NCBI GenBank assembly: GCA_947579605.1
Contig: OX388307.1
Span: forward strand, 13,183,237 to 13,247,236
From: Athripsodes cinereus
Lineage: Eukaryota; Arthropoda; Insecta; Trichoptera; Leptoceridae
Direction: 5' to 3'
Length of the DNA stretch: 64,000 bases
The notes beneath the pieces were generated by a model. The model saw nothing but the letters and a program-made list of their open reading frames with translations, had not been told where the DNA came from and made no database searches. The stretch's first letter is position 1. Each line of letters begins with the position of its first letter. This document shows positions 35,801-46,515 of this stretch, in pieces. Both the position numbers and the translations under genes were made by a program.

Positions 35801-36374
35801 AAATATTTCATGATGATGTTCTCTTAATACGTAGTATTCTATATTTAAGGGTTGTGCAAATCTGAAACGTGATCAGATAAAGAAGAAATGATGTAAAAAT
35901 TTATATGCCATATACGATGTATGTTAGAACACGAGGTTTCTGTTTTTTTACGATCACGAGTTAAATATGTGATTCTCCGATGCATTGAAAAAGGTGAATA
36001 TGTATAAAGCTAAGGACACCATATAATAAAATATGTAAAAATATTGTAAGAATATGTTTTTCTATTTATTTGTAGGGTTTTGTTGCTGATAGCAAATGTG
36101 ACAATGGTTTGATAAATAAATCCTTAAATGATTTCATTTACGTATTCAATTTTTGGATCAAATTTTACAAGAAAACCTTTCTTTCAGACAAAAAATTAAC
36201 AACATCCTTGTTTTAAAATATATTTTATTAAAAACAAATGAGGAGGTTATTTTTTTAATTATAATATACCTTTGATCCGTTCAACAAAAGTAAGATGGCT
36301 TGCATTCATTACTTTTATTGAAAAATGTGTATAAGTAGATTTATCATGAAATAATTTTTGCATATGGAATAAAG
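32891..36374. other. Gene-less AT-rich stretch (3.5 kb)
   Basis: Short frames at 33717-33911, 33865-34056 and 35298-35629 lack motifs and overlap on opposite strands. No repeat family is recognised. Confidence 0.5.
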
Positions 36375-36548
36375 ATTTTTTTTTTTAAATATATCTGGGT
36401 TTTGAAATAAACCCAAATACAACCTTATACACCTTTCACAGTAAGCTAAAAGCTTGTGTCGTGAAAGGGGAGTTTGCCGCTACCAGGGATCGAACCACGG
36501 ACCCCTTATTCACGAGGCCGAGACTCTACCTCCAGGCTACCGACGAAC
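36375..36548 (-). mobile_element. SINE B copy
   Basis: Read on the minus strand it starts agttcgtcggtagcctggag, with ggcctcgtgaataaggggtc, B-box ggttcgatccc and body cctttcacgacacaag. It ends with cccagatatattt and a short A-run. It is nearly as intact as the copy at 57764-57949. Confidence 0.88.
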
Positions 36549-37779
36549 TAGAATACAATTATAATGAGGTTTTATACGGTTTTGTCATTTAAAACAGTCC
36601 ATAAGGAGCGATAGTCGTTTAAGTGGTTCTACGGTGCTCCTTTATTACCTCTTTTATTTTATTTTATAGCCGGATAATTCTGGATATCCCTTTTAACTTT
36701 AAGAGCACCTAAAAATTATCATATTGTTTTAAACATCTGAAACCGAGTGAGACATATCACCATATGTCGTTAAGCATTTTTGCAAAAAATAAGTTTAGAT
36801 TAAAATATTTACGAGTATATATGTATCTAACGATATTATTGTATTTTTTACACTTTTAATATGTAACACTAGTATTTTTGTCCATATTAAGTTCTTATTA
36901 AAACGTCATGTATTTTTGTTTGTTTATTTTCGCAACAGTCTTGTACAGCTGTCATTTTACTTTTATCTAAACAACCAACATATTCATATTTCTACGTAAT
37001 AATGTATTGGTACAACCATCGGCAGGGCTTTCGTGTCTACTAAACGTCAAACAATATGACGTTGTCAAAATATATGACTGACTATTACAATAATAAAAAC
37101 CATATGGAATATAAAATCTCACGCCTCCTTCACAACTGAACATTTTATGAAACAAATTAATAATATAAAACAATATTGTGATGCTGCGTGTTGTTTAACG
37201 TTCGTTCATTGGTACTTACTTCATTCAGATTTTGTTTTGTGAATTATACTCGTTTATGTTTTTGTCATAAACACACACAATTTAACAAAATAAATATCTA
37301 TACATACTTCAGTAAGAAATACTCGGTTGATTTTATAAATGAGGTTCATGAGGTGTGATTTTTTGAATATGACGAGTGTTGATGGAAAAACTTATTATAT
37401 TAAATTTGCTTCTCAAAAAATCATTCGGTCATATTCTGTATATAATGTTTTTCAACAGGTTAGAGCTTTATATAGTTTAAGGACTTTTTTCGACGTGCAA
37501 AATCATCATGTTTAATTTGTAAAGCGCTGTTTATTTAAAATATGACCTCAAAGGCTCCATATTGTGTGCCTTTTTTCGAAACTTTTTTCTGAAGTTGAAA
37601 CCACCGATGAAACTTTAATATTACTAAAACCAATAATGTTAGACGGTATGAGTTAAAAATAAACAACTAAAAAATATCTATTACCAACACTGTTTGTTTT
37701 CCACTACGTTTTCATGTTTAATAATAATTTAGGTATCCATTTCAAAATAATTTTAATATCACAAATATATTGTATGGCA
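36549..37779. other. Gene-less AT-rich stretch
   Basis: Nothing supportable is seen. Confidence 0.5.
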
Positions 37780-38015
37780 ATTGGTTAGAAAACCAATCAC
37801 AGCCAATCCTAAAAATGGAAGAGCCGGTAAACTAACTGCGTGTAAAACGGAAGAAAGTTGTCCTCTCCGTGCCAATAAAAAAATCATCATCGCTCGAAAA
37901 GAGAGGAAATATATAATTCTTGATTTTTTCAAATATCTACTGGACACTCGACAGCGAAGAAAATAGCGTGAGTTATAAAGGAACTTTCTTTGTCGGGGAC
38001 TACATGGAGCAACTG
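37780..38015 (-). mobile_element. SINE A, diverged near-full-length copy
   Basis: The plus strand shows aactaactgcgtgtaaaacg, tgtcctctccgtgccaataa and actggacactcgacag, then ctttctttgtcggggact. These correspond to the central block, the cactcga (B-box) region and the head of SINE A in order. The two short open frames covering it (37759-37966) are chance. Confidence 0.62.
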
Positions 38016-38635
38016 GTATTTATTTATTACCAATTGATAATTTTGTTTATTTCTAGCTTTTTATTTTTTTAAAGTACTTACATCTCGTCCCTTAAATATC
38101 ATTGAAATGTGTCAGTTTAAACCGTAATTAGTTACATTAGAGTGTATTGACTGACATTAAAATCCCTTTATCTGAGACCTTCTAGCGGTTTTCGTAATCT
38201 GTTTCTTAGTTGTAACAAATGGAAACTACAAAGTTGGGATTGAAGTGTAACAACAACATCTATTCCAAACCGCAAGCGGGTAGAACAAGAAGAAATAAAA
38301 TAAACACTTTATTTTCATTCCAGAAGAACAATACACAGTATCTCGTGTCTGGAATCTGTTACCAGAATAACCCCTGAATACTCGCGCCCACAATTTATCA
38401 TTCTATCGAATAACACTGAACACGGAAGACAGATTCTGAATATTTTCTTCAGAATACAATAATACCATTCTACAATGTTTATCTAATGATCGTTTTTTAA
38501 ATAAAACCAATATATTATGTTGGTAAGTATATTACAAAGAATTTTTCGCTTTTATTTAATAGTCTTTTGAAGTCTTTTTTACTTTTTTGTATTGAACATC
38601 CCTTTAAAATACATTTTGTATATTCATTCATTAAT
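38016..38635. other. Gene-less AT-rich stretch
   Basis: Nothing supportable is seen. Confidence 0.45.
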
Positions 38636-39118
38636 ACCATTACAATATCTTCGATCGAATGGGATAACCAACGGACCAATCACATCGAATGAACATGCAA
38701 GTCATCCTCACTTTGTCAATAAAAGATAAAACACTCAGGATGAGTGATATATTTCATCGCAAAACTGAAGATGTTAAATGCCTTTAAACGTGATTGTTTA
38801 CAAATACTACTACTATACTATACCCTCACACCATGTCCCAGGTGGGGTAGGCAGAGAGAACGGAACGCCATATAGATCTATTATTACATACTTCTTTTGC
38901 GTCCTCTACATTCACCCAGTTTCTCGTACATGCACACCGATTCCTCTTTCTTAACACGCGATCATCCTTGAGAATTTGATCCACGTGGTCAAGCCACGTA
39001 GTTCTTGGACGTCCTCGCTTTCTCACTTACAAATACATACCCTTTACAAAACACTTGAACACTTACAGAATAGAGTGGGAGACCTCTTCTTTGCCAGGAA
39101 CTCCACGGAATCTTATCT
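38636..39118 (-). mobile_element. SINE A, split by a LINE G insertion
   Basis: The tail and centre lie at 38636-38797 (gaatgggataacc, tgaacatgcaag, tgtcaataaa, ggatgagtgatata). The head lies at 39037-39118 (tttacaaaacacttgaacac, agagtgggagacctcttctt, tgccaggaactccac). Together they give the expected SINE A order on the minus strand, with 219 bp of LINE G between them. Confidence 0.75.
38798..39036 (-). mobile_element. LINE G, 3' fragment inside SINE A, with target duplication
   Basis: The 10-bp repeat ttacaaatac (38798-38807, 39027-39036) brackets 219 bp. On the minus strand this encodes RKRGRPRTTWLDHVDQIL, then a segment ending IWRSVLSAYPTWDMV and a stop. A short 3' end follows that finishes in gtatagtatagtagtagta. 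This is the C-terminal tip of the same LINE as 24503-25245. It fixes the true 3' end of LINE G, which resembles the end of SINE A. Confidence 0.85.
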
Positions 39119-39564
39119 TTTCACATCATACTTCTTTTCCCAGGTTCTCAGATTCCCTTTTCGTAATGTACCCGAAATATCGCAAAATGCGCTGTCAATA
39201 TATACATAGTTGAGAGTTATGTAGAAATGTGTAGCTCCTTAAGGACGATATTCGTTCAGTAAAAATAATTTGACACACACTTAACAGTCGACGTTAAAAA
39301 GACTGACAACATAAATGCTAAAATTTCTCATATAAATATTTGTACAAATTTTAAAAGTATTTTTAGGTGTATTGTTTACTTGTTTTCCCGATGTCAAATT
39401 TATAAACTCAATTACAAAGTTATCAAATAAGAATATTTCGCTATGCTTCTTATATTTGACAAATATTACTTCGTTTTGTCGTTGATCTAAATTTATAAAT
39501 GTGTAGGCAGATATCTACTACGAGTATAACGGGGATAATTGTAAGTAAGTACCAAACGAAGCAC
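39119..39564. other. AT-rich spacer
   Basis: Nothing supportable is seen. Confidence 0.4.
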
Positions 39565-39735
39565 AAAACAAAACAGTCATGAAGTAAACACTTAACTTTT
39601 TTATAAATACACACTATATTTTATAAATGAGTAGACAATTGTTTCGTCTTTTACCAAGACATTATCAATACTAAATTTAGAAAGAATACAAATTGATTAC
39701 GAAGGTACAATAAATAAATTATGCAGTTAACAATT

Positions 39736-40710
39736 TTAAGTGGGGGATGATGAGGGCGGGGACTTAGGGTGGAGTGGGAATATTTTTAGAATGGGTGATG
39801 CGTTAGGTACCGTTATGTTATTAACTATAGTATTACAACTATTAATGTTTTTATGTATTTCCAATGTCTCTCTCAAAATTAATCTTCTATAATTACTATT
39901 GCCGTTATGTAGAATCTTAAATGGTTTTCTATTGTTAATGTGATGATTGTTCTCTATGAGGTGGTTGGCGAATTCCGAGAATCCCGAGTTCCTTACACAA
40001 TTAAGATGTTCGGTAATCCTTGTTTTTATTCTCCTCGTGGTCATACCAATGTATTTCTTATCACACTCTTCACAGTTTAGTTGGTAAACCCCACTTTTTT
40101 CCCCCTGTTCCGTCATTTGTCTGTTGTTAAGTATGTACTTACCAACTTTATGGTCGGTATAATACGAAATTGTAGTATCCTTAGGTACATTTTTTAAGAT
40201 TTTTTTTGATGCATTTTTAATATATTTAAATCTCCTCCATTTTTTATTTTCTTTTGACGTTGGGCAGGAATATAAATGTTTATTTATGAACTGTTTTGTT
40301 TTTTTAATGTTAACAAGTTCATCAATTAATGACACATCGTATCCATTATTGTACGCCATCTGTTTAATTATGTCTATTTCCTTAATGTAATCTTCAGGGC
40401 TAAGTGGGGTGTTTACAGCACGATGTATCATACATTGAAAGGCAGCAAGCTTTTGATTCCAAGGATGGGTTGATGATTCAGGGATGACACTGTCTGTATG
40501 AGTGGGTTTTCTGTAGATGTCGTATTCGATATTATTGTTTTTTATTGATAGAGAAAGATCCAGAAAATTTAATTTGTTGTCCTTGCCAACTTCCAGAGTG
40601 AACTTTATCTTCTTATGAACAGAGTTCACATACGTCATAAGAGCATCTAGTTGTCTTACAGTACCGCTCCACATTATTATGATGTCATCGACATATCTCC
40701 ACCATCGATA
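39736..40710 (-). pseudogene. Penelope RT C-terminal part and GIY-YIG endonuclease
   Basis: Just beyond the mariner insertion the frame resumes with RWWRYVDDIIIMW, containing the catalytic motif C YVDD. LNFLDLSL, IYRKPTHTD and HPWNQKLAAF follow, which is the Penelope thumb region. The last 130 or so residues carry GVYQLNCEECDKKYIGMTTR, the GIY-YIG nuclease core of the Penelope family with its characteristic CxxC, plus the conserved EH and NH-type residues and a terminal RE-LEI segment. The frame is open to the stop at 39736. Removing mariner and one copy of its TA rejoins the RT reading frame immediately before YVDD. The element was therefore frame-intact at this point when mariner arrived. 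Confidence 0.92.
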
Positions 40711-41645
40711 TATTAGGTCCTTACATATGAAATTGGCGTTTGGCAAACTGGCAACTTTGATTCAAAATATGTGGCGTTCGGCTAGGAATTCCAAATTCAA
40801 ATTTATTTCAAATTTAAGACCATGTATTTCTGTGTTCGAATTACGAAATTTATTTGTTATCGCGTCATTTGTTTTTCTTTCACATCGTTCTGTTCACAAT
40901 ATGGAGAACTTAAAATATCGCTATATTTACGAATATGAGTTTCACCTCGGCACTAGTGCTGCAGAAACGGCTCGTAGGATTAACAATGCGTATGGGGAAG
41001 CTACTGCAAAAGAAAATACGGTACGTTATTGGTTCCAACGTTTCCGTTCTGGAAATTTTGACCTACAGAACAAGCCTCGTGGACGGCCGGAGACACAAGT
41101 TGATAACGAAGAATTAAAAGCAATTGTGGAAGCAGATCCATCGCAAACCACGTCAGAGTTAGCGGCAGGCTTCGGTGTGAGTGATAAAACCATTTTGATT
41201 CACTTGAAACAAATTGGAAAAGTGAAAAAACTTGAAAAATGGGTACCGCATGAATTGGTACTGCTGCTTCAGGACAACGCTCGACCACATACGGCACGTT
41301 TGACGACCGCAAAACTACGGGAGCTGCGACTGGAATGTCTTCGACACCCACCATACTCCCCGGACCTTGCTCCAACTGATTACCATTTTTTTCGGAATTT
41401 GGACAACTTCATGCAAGGAAAAAAATTCAATTCTCACGAGGCTGTCCAAACGGCCTTCAAAGATTTTATTGATTCTCGCTCACACACTTTTTTTAGTAAA
41501 GGAATCAATGAACTACCTTCCAGATGGCAAAAGTGCATAGATAGCCATGGTACATACTTTGACTAAATAAAAAAATAGTTTCATAAAAAAAATCGTTTTC
41601 ATTTCTGCCATATGAAACGCCAATTTCATATGTAAGGACCTAATA
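40711..41645 (+). mobile_element. Mariner element with perfect 29-bp terminal repeats
   Basis: Target duplication TA (40711-40712 and 41644-41645) flanks 931 bp. The terminal inverted repeats start ttaggtccttacatatgaaa and are identical over 29 bp at both ends (40713-40741, 41615-41643). The element sits inside the Penelope RT on the opposite strand. Perfect ends imply a recent insertion. A full mariner is about 1.3 kb, so about 0.35-0.4 kb is missing. Confidence 0.95.
40901..41566 (+). CDS. Mariner transposase, in-frame internal deletion
   Basis: From the ATG at 40901 the frame encodes 221 residues. The N-terminal DNA-binding region (about 1-115) carries the paired helix-turn-helix pattern and the GRP linker (GRPETQVDNEEL). 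Without frame change at about residue 119 (after KKLEKWVPHEL), the protein jumps to LLLQDNARPH (second catalytic D, residue 125). It continues to YSPDLAPTDYH (third catalytic D, residue 160), keeping the DD34D spacing. The segment with the first catalytic Asp (usually in a TCDEKW-like motif) is gone, about 125 residues. It should bind mariner ends but not cut. The KKLEKWVPHEL and RWQKC ends are like the cecropia/mauritiana group. The extra upstream codons from 40679 come from Penelope and terminal-repeat sequence. Confidence 0.88.
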   Translation: MENLKYRYIYEYEFHLGTSAAETARRINNAYGEATAKENTVRYWFQRFRSGNFDLQNKPRGRPETQVDNEELKAIVEADPSQTTSELAAGFGVSDKTILIHLKQIGKVKKLEKWVPHELVLLLQDNARPHTARLTTAKLRELRLECLRHPPYSPDLAPTDYHFFRNLDNFMQGKKFNSHEAVQTAFKDFIDSRSHTFFSKGINELPSRWQKCIDSHGTYFD

Positions 41646-42519
41646 TATGTTTAGTTGTATAGTGATTCGATTTTAGTATTTGGTTTTCCAAATAGTCCAT
41701 AAATATGTCGGAAAGAATTGGCGAAAGACAGTTGCCCATAGCTAGACCGTCGGATTGAGAATAGAAGCGGTTATTAAATACAAAATAGTTTTGTTTAGTG
41801 CACACCTCGAGCATTTTAATTATTTCAGATGATAGTTCCTTTTCTATGTTTGACTTTTCCAAAAGTAGCTTAACAACTAGTATAACTTCATTAACAGGTA
41901 CATTGGTAAATAAATTTGTCACATCTAGTGATATTAGTTTAATGTTATTGGGTATATGGAGTCCTTTTGTTTTTTGAATTAAATCATTAGAGTTTTTTAA
42001 TGTAAACTGTGGCTTGAAAATATTTAAATTCGTCAGCACTTGAACAAGATGTTTAGATATTTTGTATGTTGGAGCTGCGAAGGATGGTACAACCGGGCGT
42101 ATAGGTTCATCTTTTTTATGCAATTTAATAAGACCATATAACGTCGGAGCTTGTGGGTTGGTCTGTATAAGATTACTTGTTGGAGTTACCACATAATTTA
42201 GAACATTTATTTATAGTGCTTCTAATTGTTTTATTATATTTTTCTGTAGGGTCACTGTTCAATGTTGTAAATACATCCGATTTTAGAAAGTCTTCTACTT
42301 TCTTTACATAGTCACTTCTATCCAATATCACAGTCGTACAGCCTTTGTCTGCTCTAGTAACAATCAAGTCTTTTTCTTTTATTGTATTTCTTATGTTTTT
42401 TAGAACTTTCCATTCGTTGCGGCTATTATTGTATTTCTTCTTTAAATTAACACTTTTAATTGATTCGATACATTTGTACTTCTCTGAGTTACTGTTGGTG
42501 GAGAAGTCAATGTCTATTG
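41646..42519 (-). pseudogene. Penelope reverse transcriptase, N-terminal part (frameshifted)
   Basis: The minus strand enters from the junction with the inverted copy. It encodes a KNIRNTIKEKDLIVTRADKG segment, typical of the start of Penelope RTs. It then continues with YGLIKLHK, RPVVPS, LISLDVTNLFTNVP (motif A, catalytic D) and SDGLAMGNCLSPILSD (motif B). One frameshift near 42175-42190 separates the first piece (42173-42367) from the second (41626-42192). No start codon region is preserved: the 5' end is truncated at the inverted duplication. The two halves together cover about 615 codons, against roughly 800 usual for the family. Confidence 0.88.
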
Positions 42520-43515
42520 CAAATTAAATTTTCTGGATCTTTCTCTATCAATAAAAAACAATAATATCGAATACGGCATCTACAGAAAACCCACTCATAC
42601 AGACAGTGTCATCCCTGAATCATCAACCCATCCTTGGAATCAAAAGCTTGCTGCCTTTCAATGTATGATACATCGTGCTGTAAACACCCCACTTAGCCCT
42701 GAAGATTACATTAAGGAAATAGACATAATTAAACAGATGGCGTACAATAATGGATACGATGTGTCATTAATTGATAAACTTGTTAACATTAAAAAAACAA
42801 AACAGTTCATAAATAAACATTTATATTCCTGCCCAACGTCAAAAGAAAATAAAAAATGGAGGAGATTTAAATATATTAAAAATGCATCAAAAAAAATCTT
42901 AAAAAATGTACCTAAGGATACTACAATTTCGTATTATACCGACCATAAAGTTGGTAAGTACATACTTAACAACAGACAAATGACGGAACAGGGGGAAAAA
43001 AGTGGGGTTTACCAACTAAACTGTGAAGAGTGTGATAAGAAATACATTGGTATGACCACGAGGAGAATAAAAACAAGGATTACCGAACATCTTAATTGTG
43101 TAAGGAACTCGGGATTCTCGGAATTCGCCAACCACCTCATAGAGAACAATCATCACATTAACAATAGAAAACCATTTAAGATTCTACATAACGGCAATAG
43201 TAATTATAGAAGATTAATTTTGAGAGAGACATTGGAAATACATAAAAACATTAATAGTTGTAATACTATAGTTAATAACATAACGGTACCTAACGCATCA
43301 CCCATTCTAAAAATATTCCCACTCCACCCTAAGTCCCCGCCCTCATCATCCCCCACTTAAAATTGTTAACTGCATAATTTATTTATTGTACCTTCGTAAT
43401 CAATTTGTATTCTTTCTAAATTTAGTATTGATAATGTCTTGGTAAAAGACGAAACAATTGTCTACTCATTTATAAAATATAGTGTGTATTTATAAAAAAG
43501 TTAAGTGTTTACTTC
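42520..43515 (+). repeat. Inverted terminal copy (pLTR-like) of the Penelope element
   Basis: This 996-bp segment is the inverse of 39581-40576. It starts in the middle of the coding region (caaattaaattttctggatc) and runs to the element's 3' end. Visible coding differences from the other arm are D/G at IEY(D/G)IY and E/K at LID(E/K)LVN. Equal length and near identity indicate that both arms arose in the same insertion event, or have been homogenised since. Confidence 0.92.
42665..43360 (+). pseudogene. Duplicate GIY-YIG part of the Penelope ORF
   Basis: The open frame (231 codons from an internal Met; the homologous frame extends upstream to about 42525) encodes the RT thumb remnant and the full GIY-YIG domain (GVYQLNCEECDKKYIGMTTR). 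It lacks all RT catalytic motifs. It is part of the inverted terminal copy, not a separate gene, although it keeps an uninterrupted frame and could in principle be translated. Confidence 0.85.
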
Positions 43516-43573
43516 ATACCATAATGGATAATACGCTAAAAGTTACGGATTATATTAAAAACAAAACAGTCAT

Positions 43574-44552
43574 ATTAAAATTCTATTCTATTCTTTTCAA
43601 GGACATATCGTTTGGGAATAATTTAAAACTCCAGTGAAATCTAAATAACAGTATACAAATTAATGGTTATAGGGATATACTTAGAAACTTGAGTGAAACT
43701 TGAGTTTGCGGTTGATTTAAAACTTAAATGAAAAATAAATGGATATAGGTATATATTATTATGTACTTAGAAACTATATAGGAATTTCACCGCGCGTCTA
43801 GTCAAGCTAGTTGTTTCGTGATGTCCCTGGTTACTGTCGTTCCACCGACCTTCTTTTATTTCGTTACCACAATCGCAATCGGATTTTGGTAGGTAGGTAT
43901 TGAGAGTTGACTAAGCACAGACACAACACAGCAAAGCTCCGTTCTTAAGGTACTGAATAGACTCTGGTTAACAAATACCCAGATATATCTTTTTTTAAAA
44001 AAAAAAACAAATTTGTTTCCTGTGCAAAACAAATTCATCACAGCTTTCTATATAGAAAAAATTAATTTATTTTTTAATATTCCTCAATGTCGTTTATCTT
44101 CTTTTATGTGTATATATCTTGACTTTATTAATTCTATACGAAAAAAAAATATAAATATCAATGCAAATATCTTAAAATAAACATAATGCTTCATTTAATC
44201 CAAATGGATATTATCTAAGCCGATTATCTCTTACAAATAAAAAATAATAATTGAAAAGACGACATTTTGAAATTTTACCTTGTCATTTTTTATTATTGTA
44301 TCATTGAAAAATAAAATCGTAAAATCCATTGCTATTATTTCATTCGATTGGATTGAAATGGTCTTATAATACTTCAAAGCAAATAATCTGTATTATATAA
44401 TAATATGTACCCACCTACATAGTTACCTATGTAATCAGTATGGAAGCATTGTACTAGACGTAGAATTGAGAATATTTTAGTGAGAAAAACTCGCTCTTTA
44501 CGTATTTCTACTCGCTTGATAAATTTAGTACCAGATCGAGAGAGTAACGTTG
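43574..44552. other. Gene-less stretch
   Basis: A slightly GC-richer patch at about 43785-43890 has no identified origin. Nothing else is seen. Confidence 0.4.
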
Positions 44553-44774
44553 TTAAGAACTCGGTTCGTTAATTTTGTTCAGCAGTGCCTCTAGGTTCTT
44601 ATTACGTATAGAATCTACCTTCTTTATGATGTTAGAAAGTTTGCTCACATCTTTGGATATGTTTGTAATGGAATAGTATGCACTGTCACCTCTGGAGATT
44701 ACTAGAACTAACAACCAAGTGATGCAATATTTGAAATACATAATCAGAAGATAGATTGTGTCAATGTGTTGCAA
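44553..44774 (-). CDS. Possible small secreted peptide or first exon
   Basis: From the second Met (MYFKYC, about residue 12) the minus-strand frame has a signal-peptide-like start. It has a short polar end, a hydrophobic core (CITWLLVLVIS) and a possible cleavage site near RGDSAYYS. A hydrophilic, helix-prone tail (SKLSNIIKKVDSIRNKNLEALLNKI) runs to a stop. Composition is less extreme than in neighbouring chance frames. A donor-like AAG/GTAGAT also occurs inside it, so it could instead be the first exon of a larger gene. I do not recognise a family and there is no supporting neighbour. Confidence 0.25.
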   Translation of the reverse strand: MQHIDTIYLLIMYFKYCITWLLVLVISRGDSAYYSITNISKDVSKLSNIIKKVDSIRNKNLEALLNKINEPSS

Positions 44775-46367
44775 ACGTTCACATTAAGTAATTATTGTTA
44801 AAGAAGAGACAATTTTTCTACTAGAATATAACTTTTGTTATAAAGTTTTGCATGGAGAAATGTCAAAGTAATATTACTAAGTACATAATTATATATTGTA
44901 CTACAGTTTCAGATGTCAATGACAAAACTTCGAATGAAAGGAATAGTTGCTGAATACATTAAACTTTGAAAATTAATGTATTGTGCATAGAATAGATAAA
45001 TTGATTAACTATGAAATACAATTCACTGGAATAGTGTACAGCTGTAATATTTACCAAGCCCATTAATTAGATAGAATACAATAATTTCATTGTCTGCGTA
45101 CATAATGTAATCCTATGTGACCGAAAACATAAATATTTACAAAGCTTCCATACCGTTCTGTTTAGATTTACTTTAATCTATACGCGTTTAAAAATAACTA
45201 GAAACGATCTTCGTCAAAAGTTGGTGACATGTTAAGTAAGAAATATGTTAAGTATGTTGCTATTATTTAAAGCATTTTACTGTTTATCAAATAAGGGGAA
45301 GGGAAATGTATGGGATGACTTAAAATAAGTTTATGTGTTTATAGCTGTAATATGTTTACAGAGATACATCTTCCACATCCATGTTTTGAAGGAATAAACG
45401 ATCCCATTAATGTAAAAGAGTTGTAAGTATTCATGCAGTGACAATTTAAATTATGACTTTGTGCACTAATTTAAAGACCGAATGGTGACCGATGGCAGAC
45501 AGCATATAATGAAATTTCAATACATCACATAAGTAAATACTTTTTATAAAAACCCGATCTAACACCCAGAAAAGAGGGAAATATTTTCTGTTGATCTAAA
45601 GAACTCACCTAGTAATACCGTGTGGATTCTATAACTTATCTTTCACTCATTAATTGATGAAGGATACCACTGACCTACTGTATTAAATATTCGTTTAATA
45701 ATTTTATTGTGAGTGGAGGTATTTATCGGAGATACGATTCAATTGTTCTTTTCCGCACTTATTTTTATCAAATTATTGAATGGGAATTATTCACCTAGGC
45801 GGAGATATCCTATTCCTTATTAATATTTTCAGTACGTATGTAGGTACTCCACGATTATAATAATCATTCAGACAAGAAGATCTATAAAACTATAGGAATG
45901 AATCGATTAGTGGGTAAAAACGACGTTGATAATATGAAAATGCCACGAGCCATTATGTAGTATCACAAAATGAATATAAAAAATAGAAAAAAATACGCCC
46001 TCTTCTAAATGACGCTCCTTTCTCGTTGTTGTTTTTTTTATATATTATGAATTCCAGGCAATGTTTATTTTTAGCTAATTATTTTACAAGACCCACTAAG
46101 TATCTAACAGCTTATCTTATTAAAACATCATGGCTTCGTACTGGTAAATAAGTTTTGTACACATAGGTACTTTTATATTTACATATATTTACAATATTGC
46201 ATTACTACTGTGAAGTGTCGTAGCTTTTAAAAATAGCCCATAGCAAAGAGCACATGTGTTTCTTATTATGCGCGCGTGTATTTTTGTTTCTGCACACCAT
46301 TAAGTGGATATTTAGATTCTATGTACAGATAACTAGGTATAATACAAAATACTGCAATAGTAAAAAA
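44775..46367. other. Gene-less AT-rich stretch
   Basis: Nothing supportable is seen. Confidence 0.45.
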
Positions 46368-46515
46368 ATACATCTCTATTTTTTGCCACCCATCCTGAAT
46401 GTCTTGATTTTATATTGGCACGGAGAGGACAGTTTGCATGTTTCTTACATGCAGCTGGTCTGCTGGCTTCCCCATTTGTGGGATATGCCGTGATGGTATA
46501 GTATACATCTCTATT
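46368..46515 (+). mobile_element. SINE A, 5'-truncated, 13-bp target duplication
   Basis: atacatctctatt at 46368-46380 and 46503-46515 brackets a 122-bp insertion. It starts within the SINE A body (gccacccatcctgaatg) and continues through tggcacggagaggacagttt and cttacatgcagctggtctgc to the tail (tgtgggatatgccgtgatgg). This shows that SINE A copies suffer 5' truncation like LINEs. Confidence 0.92.

Larger units (their letters stand above)
39565..43573 (-). mobile_element. Penelope-like retroelement with inverted terminal duplication
   Basis: The 16-bp direct repeat aaaacaaaacagtcat occurs at 39565-39580 and 43558-43573. It encloses a minus-strand Penelope-like element (coding for a Penelope-type reverse transcriptase and a GIY-YIG nuclease). 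The 996 bp at its 3' end (39581-40576) are repeated in inverted orientation at the other end (42520-43515) with no length difference and very few substitutions. A 42-bp unmatched tail (43516-43557) lies between the inverted copy and the right target duplication. Penelope elements are known for such partial terminal copies (pLTRs), in direct or inverted orientation, with a short extra tail. A mariner insertion splits the RT. Confidence 0.9.

Noticed and set aside
36375..36548. Functional tRNA gene at the SINE B heads
   Set aside because: Although tRNA-like, the heads continue into a shared SINE body and recur in several copies, so they are SINE promoters and not tRNA genes.
41001..41375. 124-codon minus-strand open frame inside mariner
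   Set aside because: Antisense shadow of the transposase.
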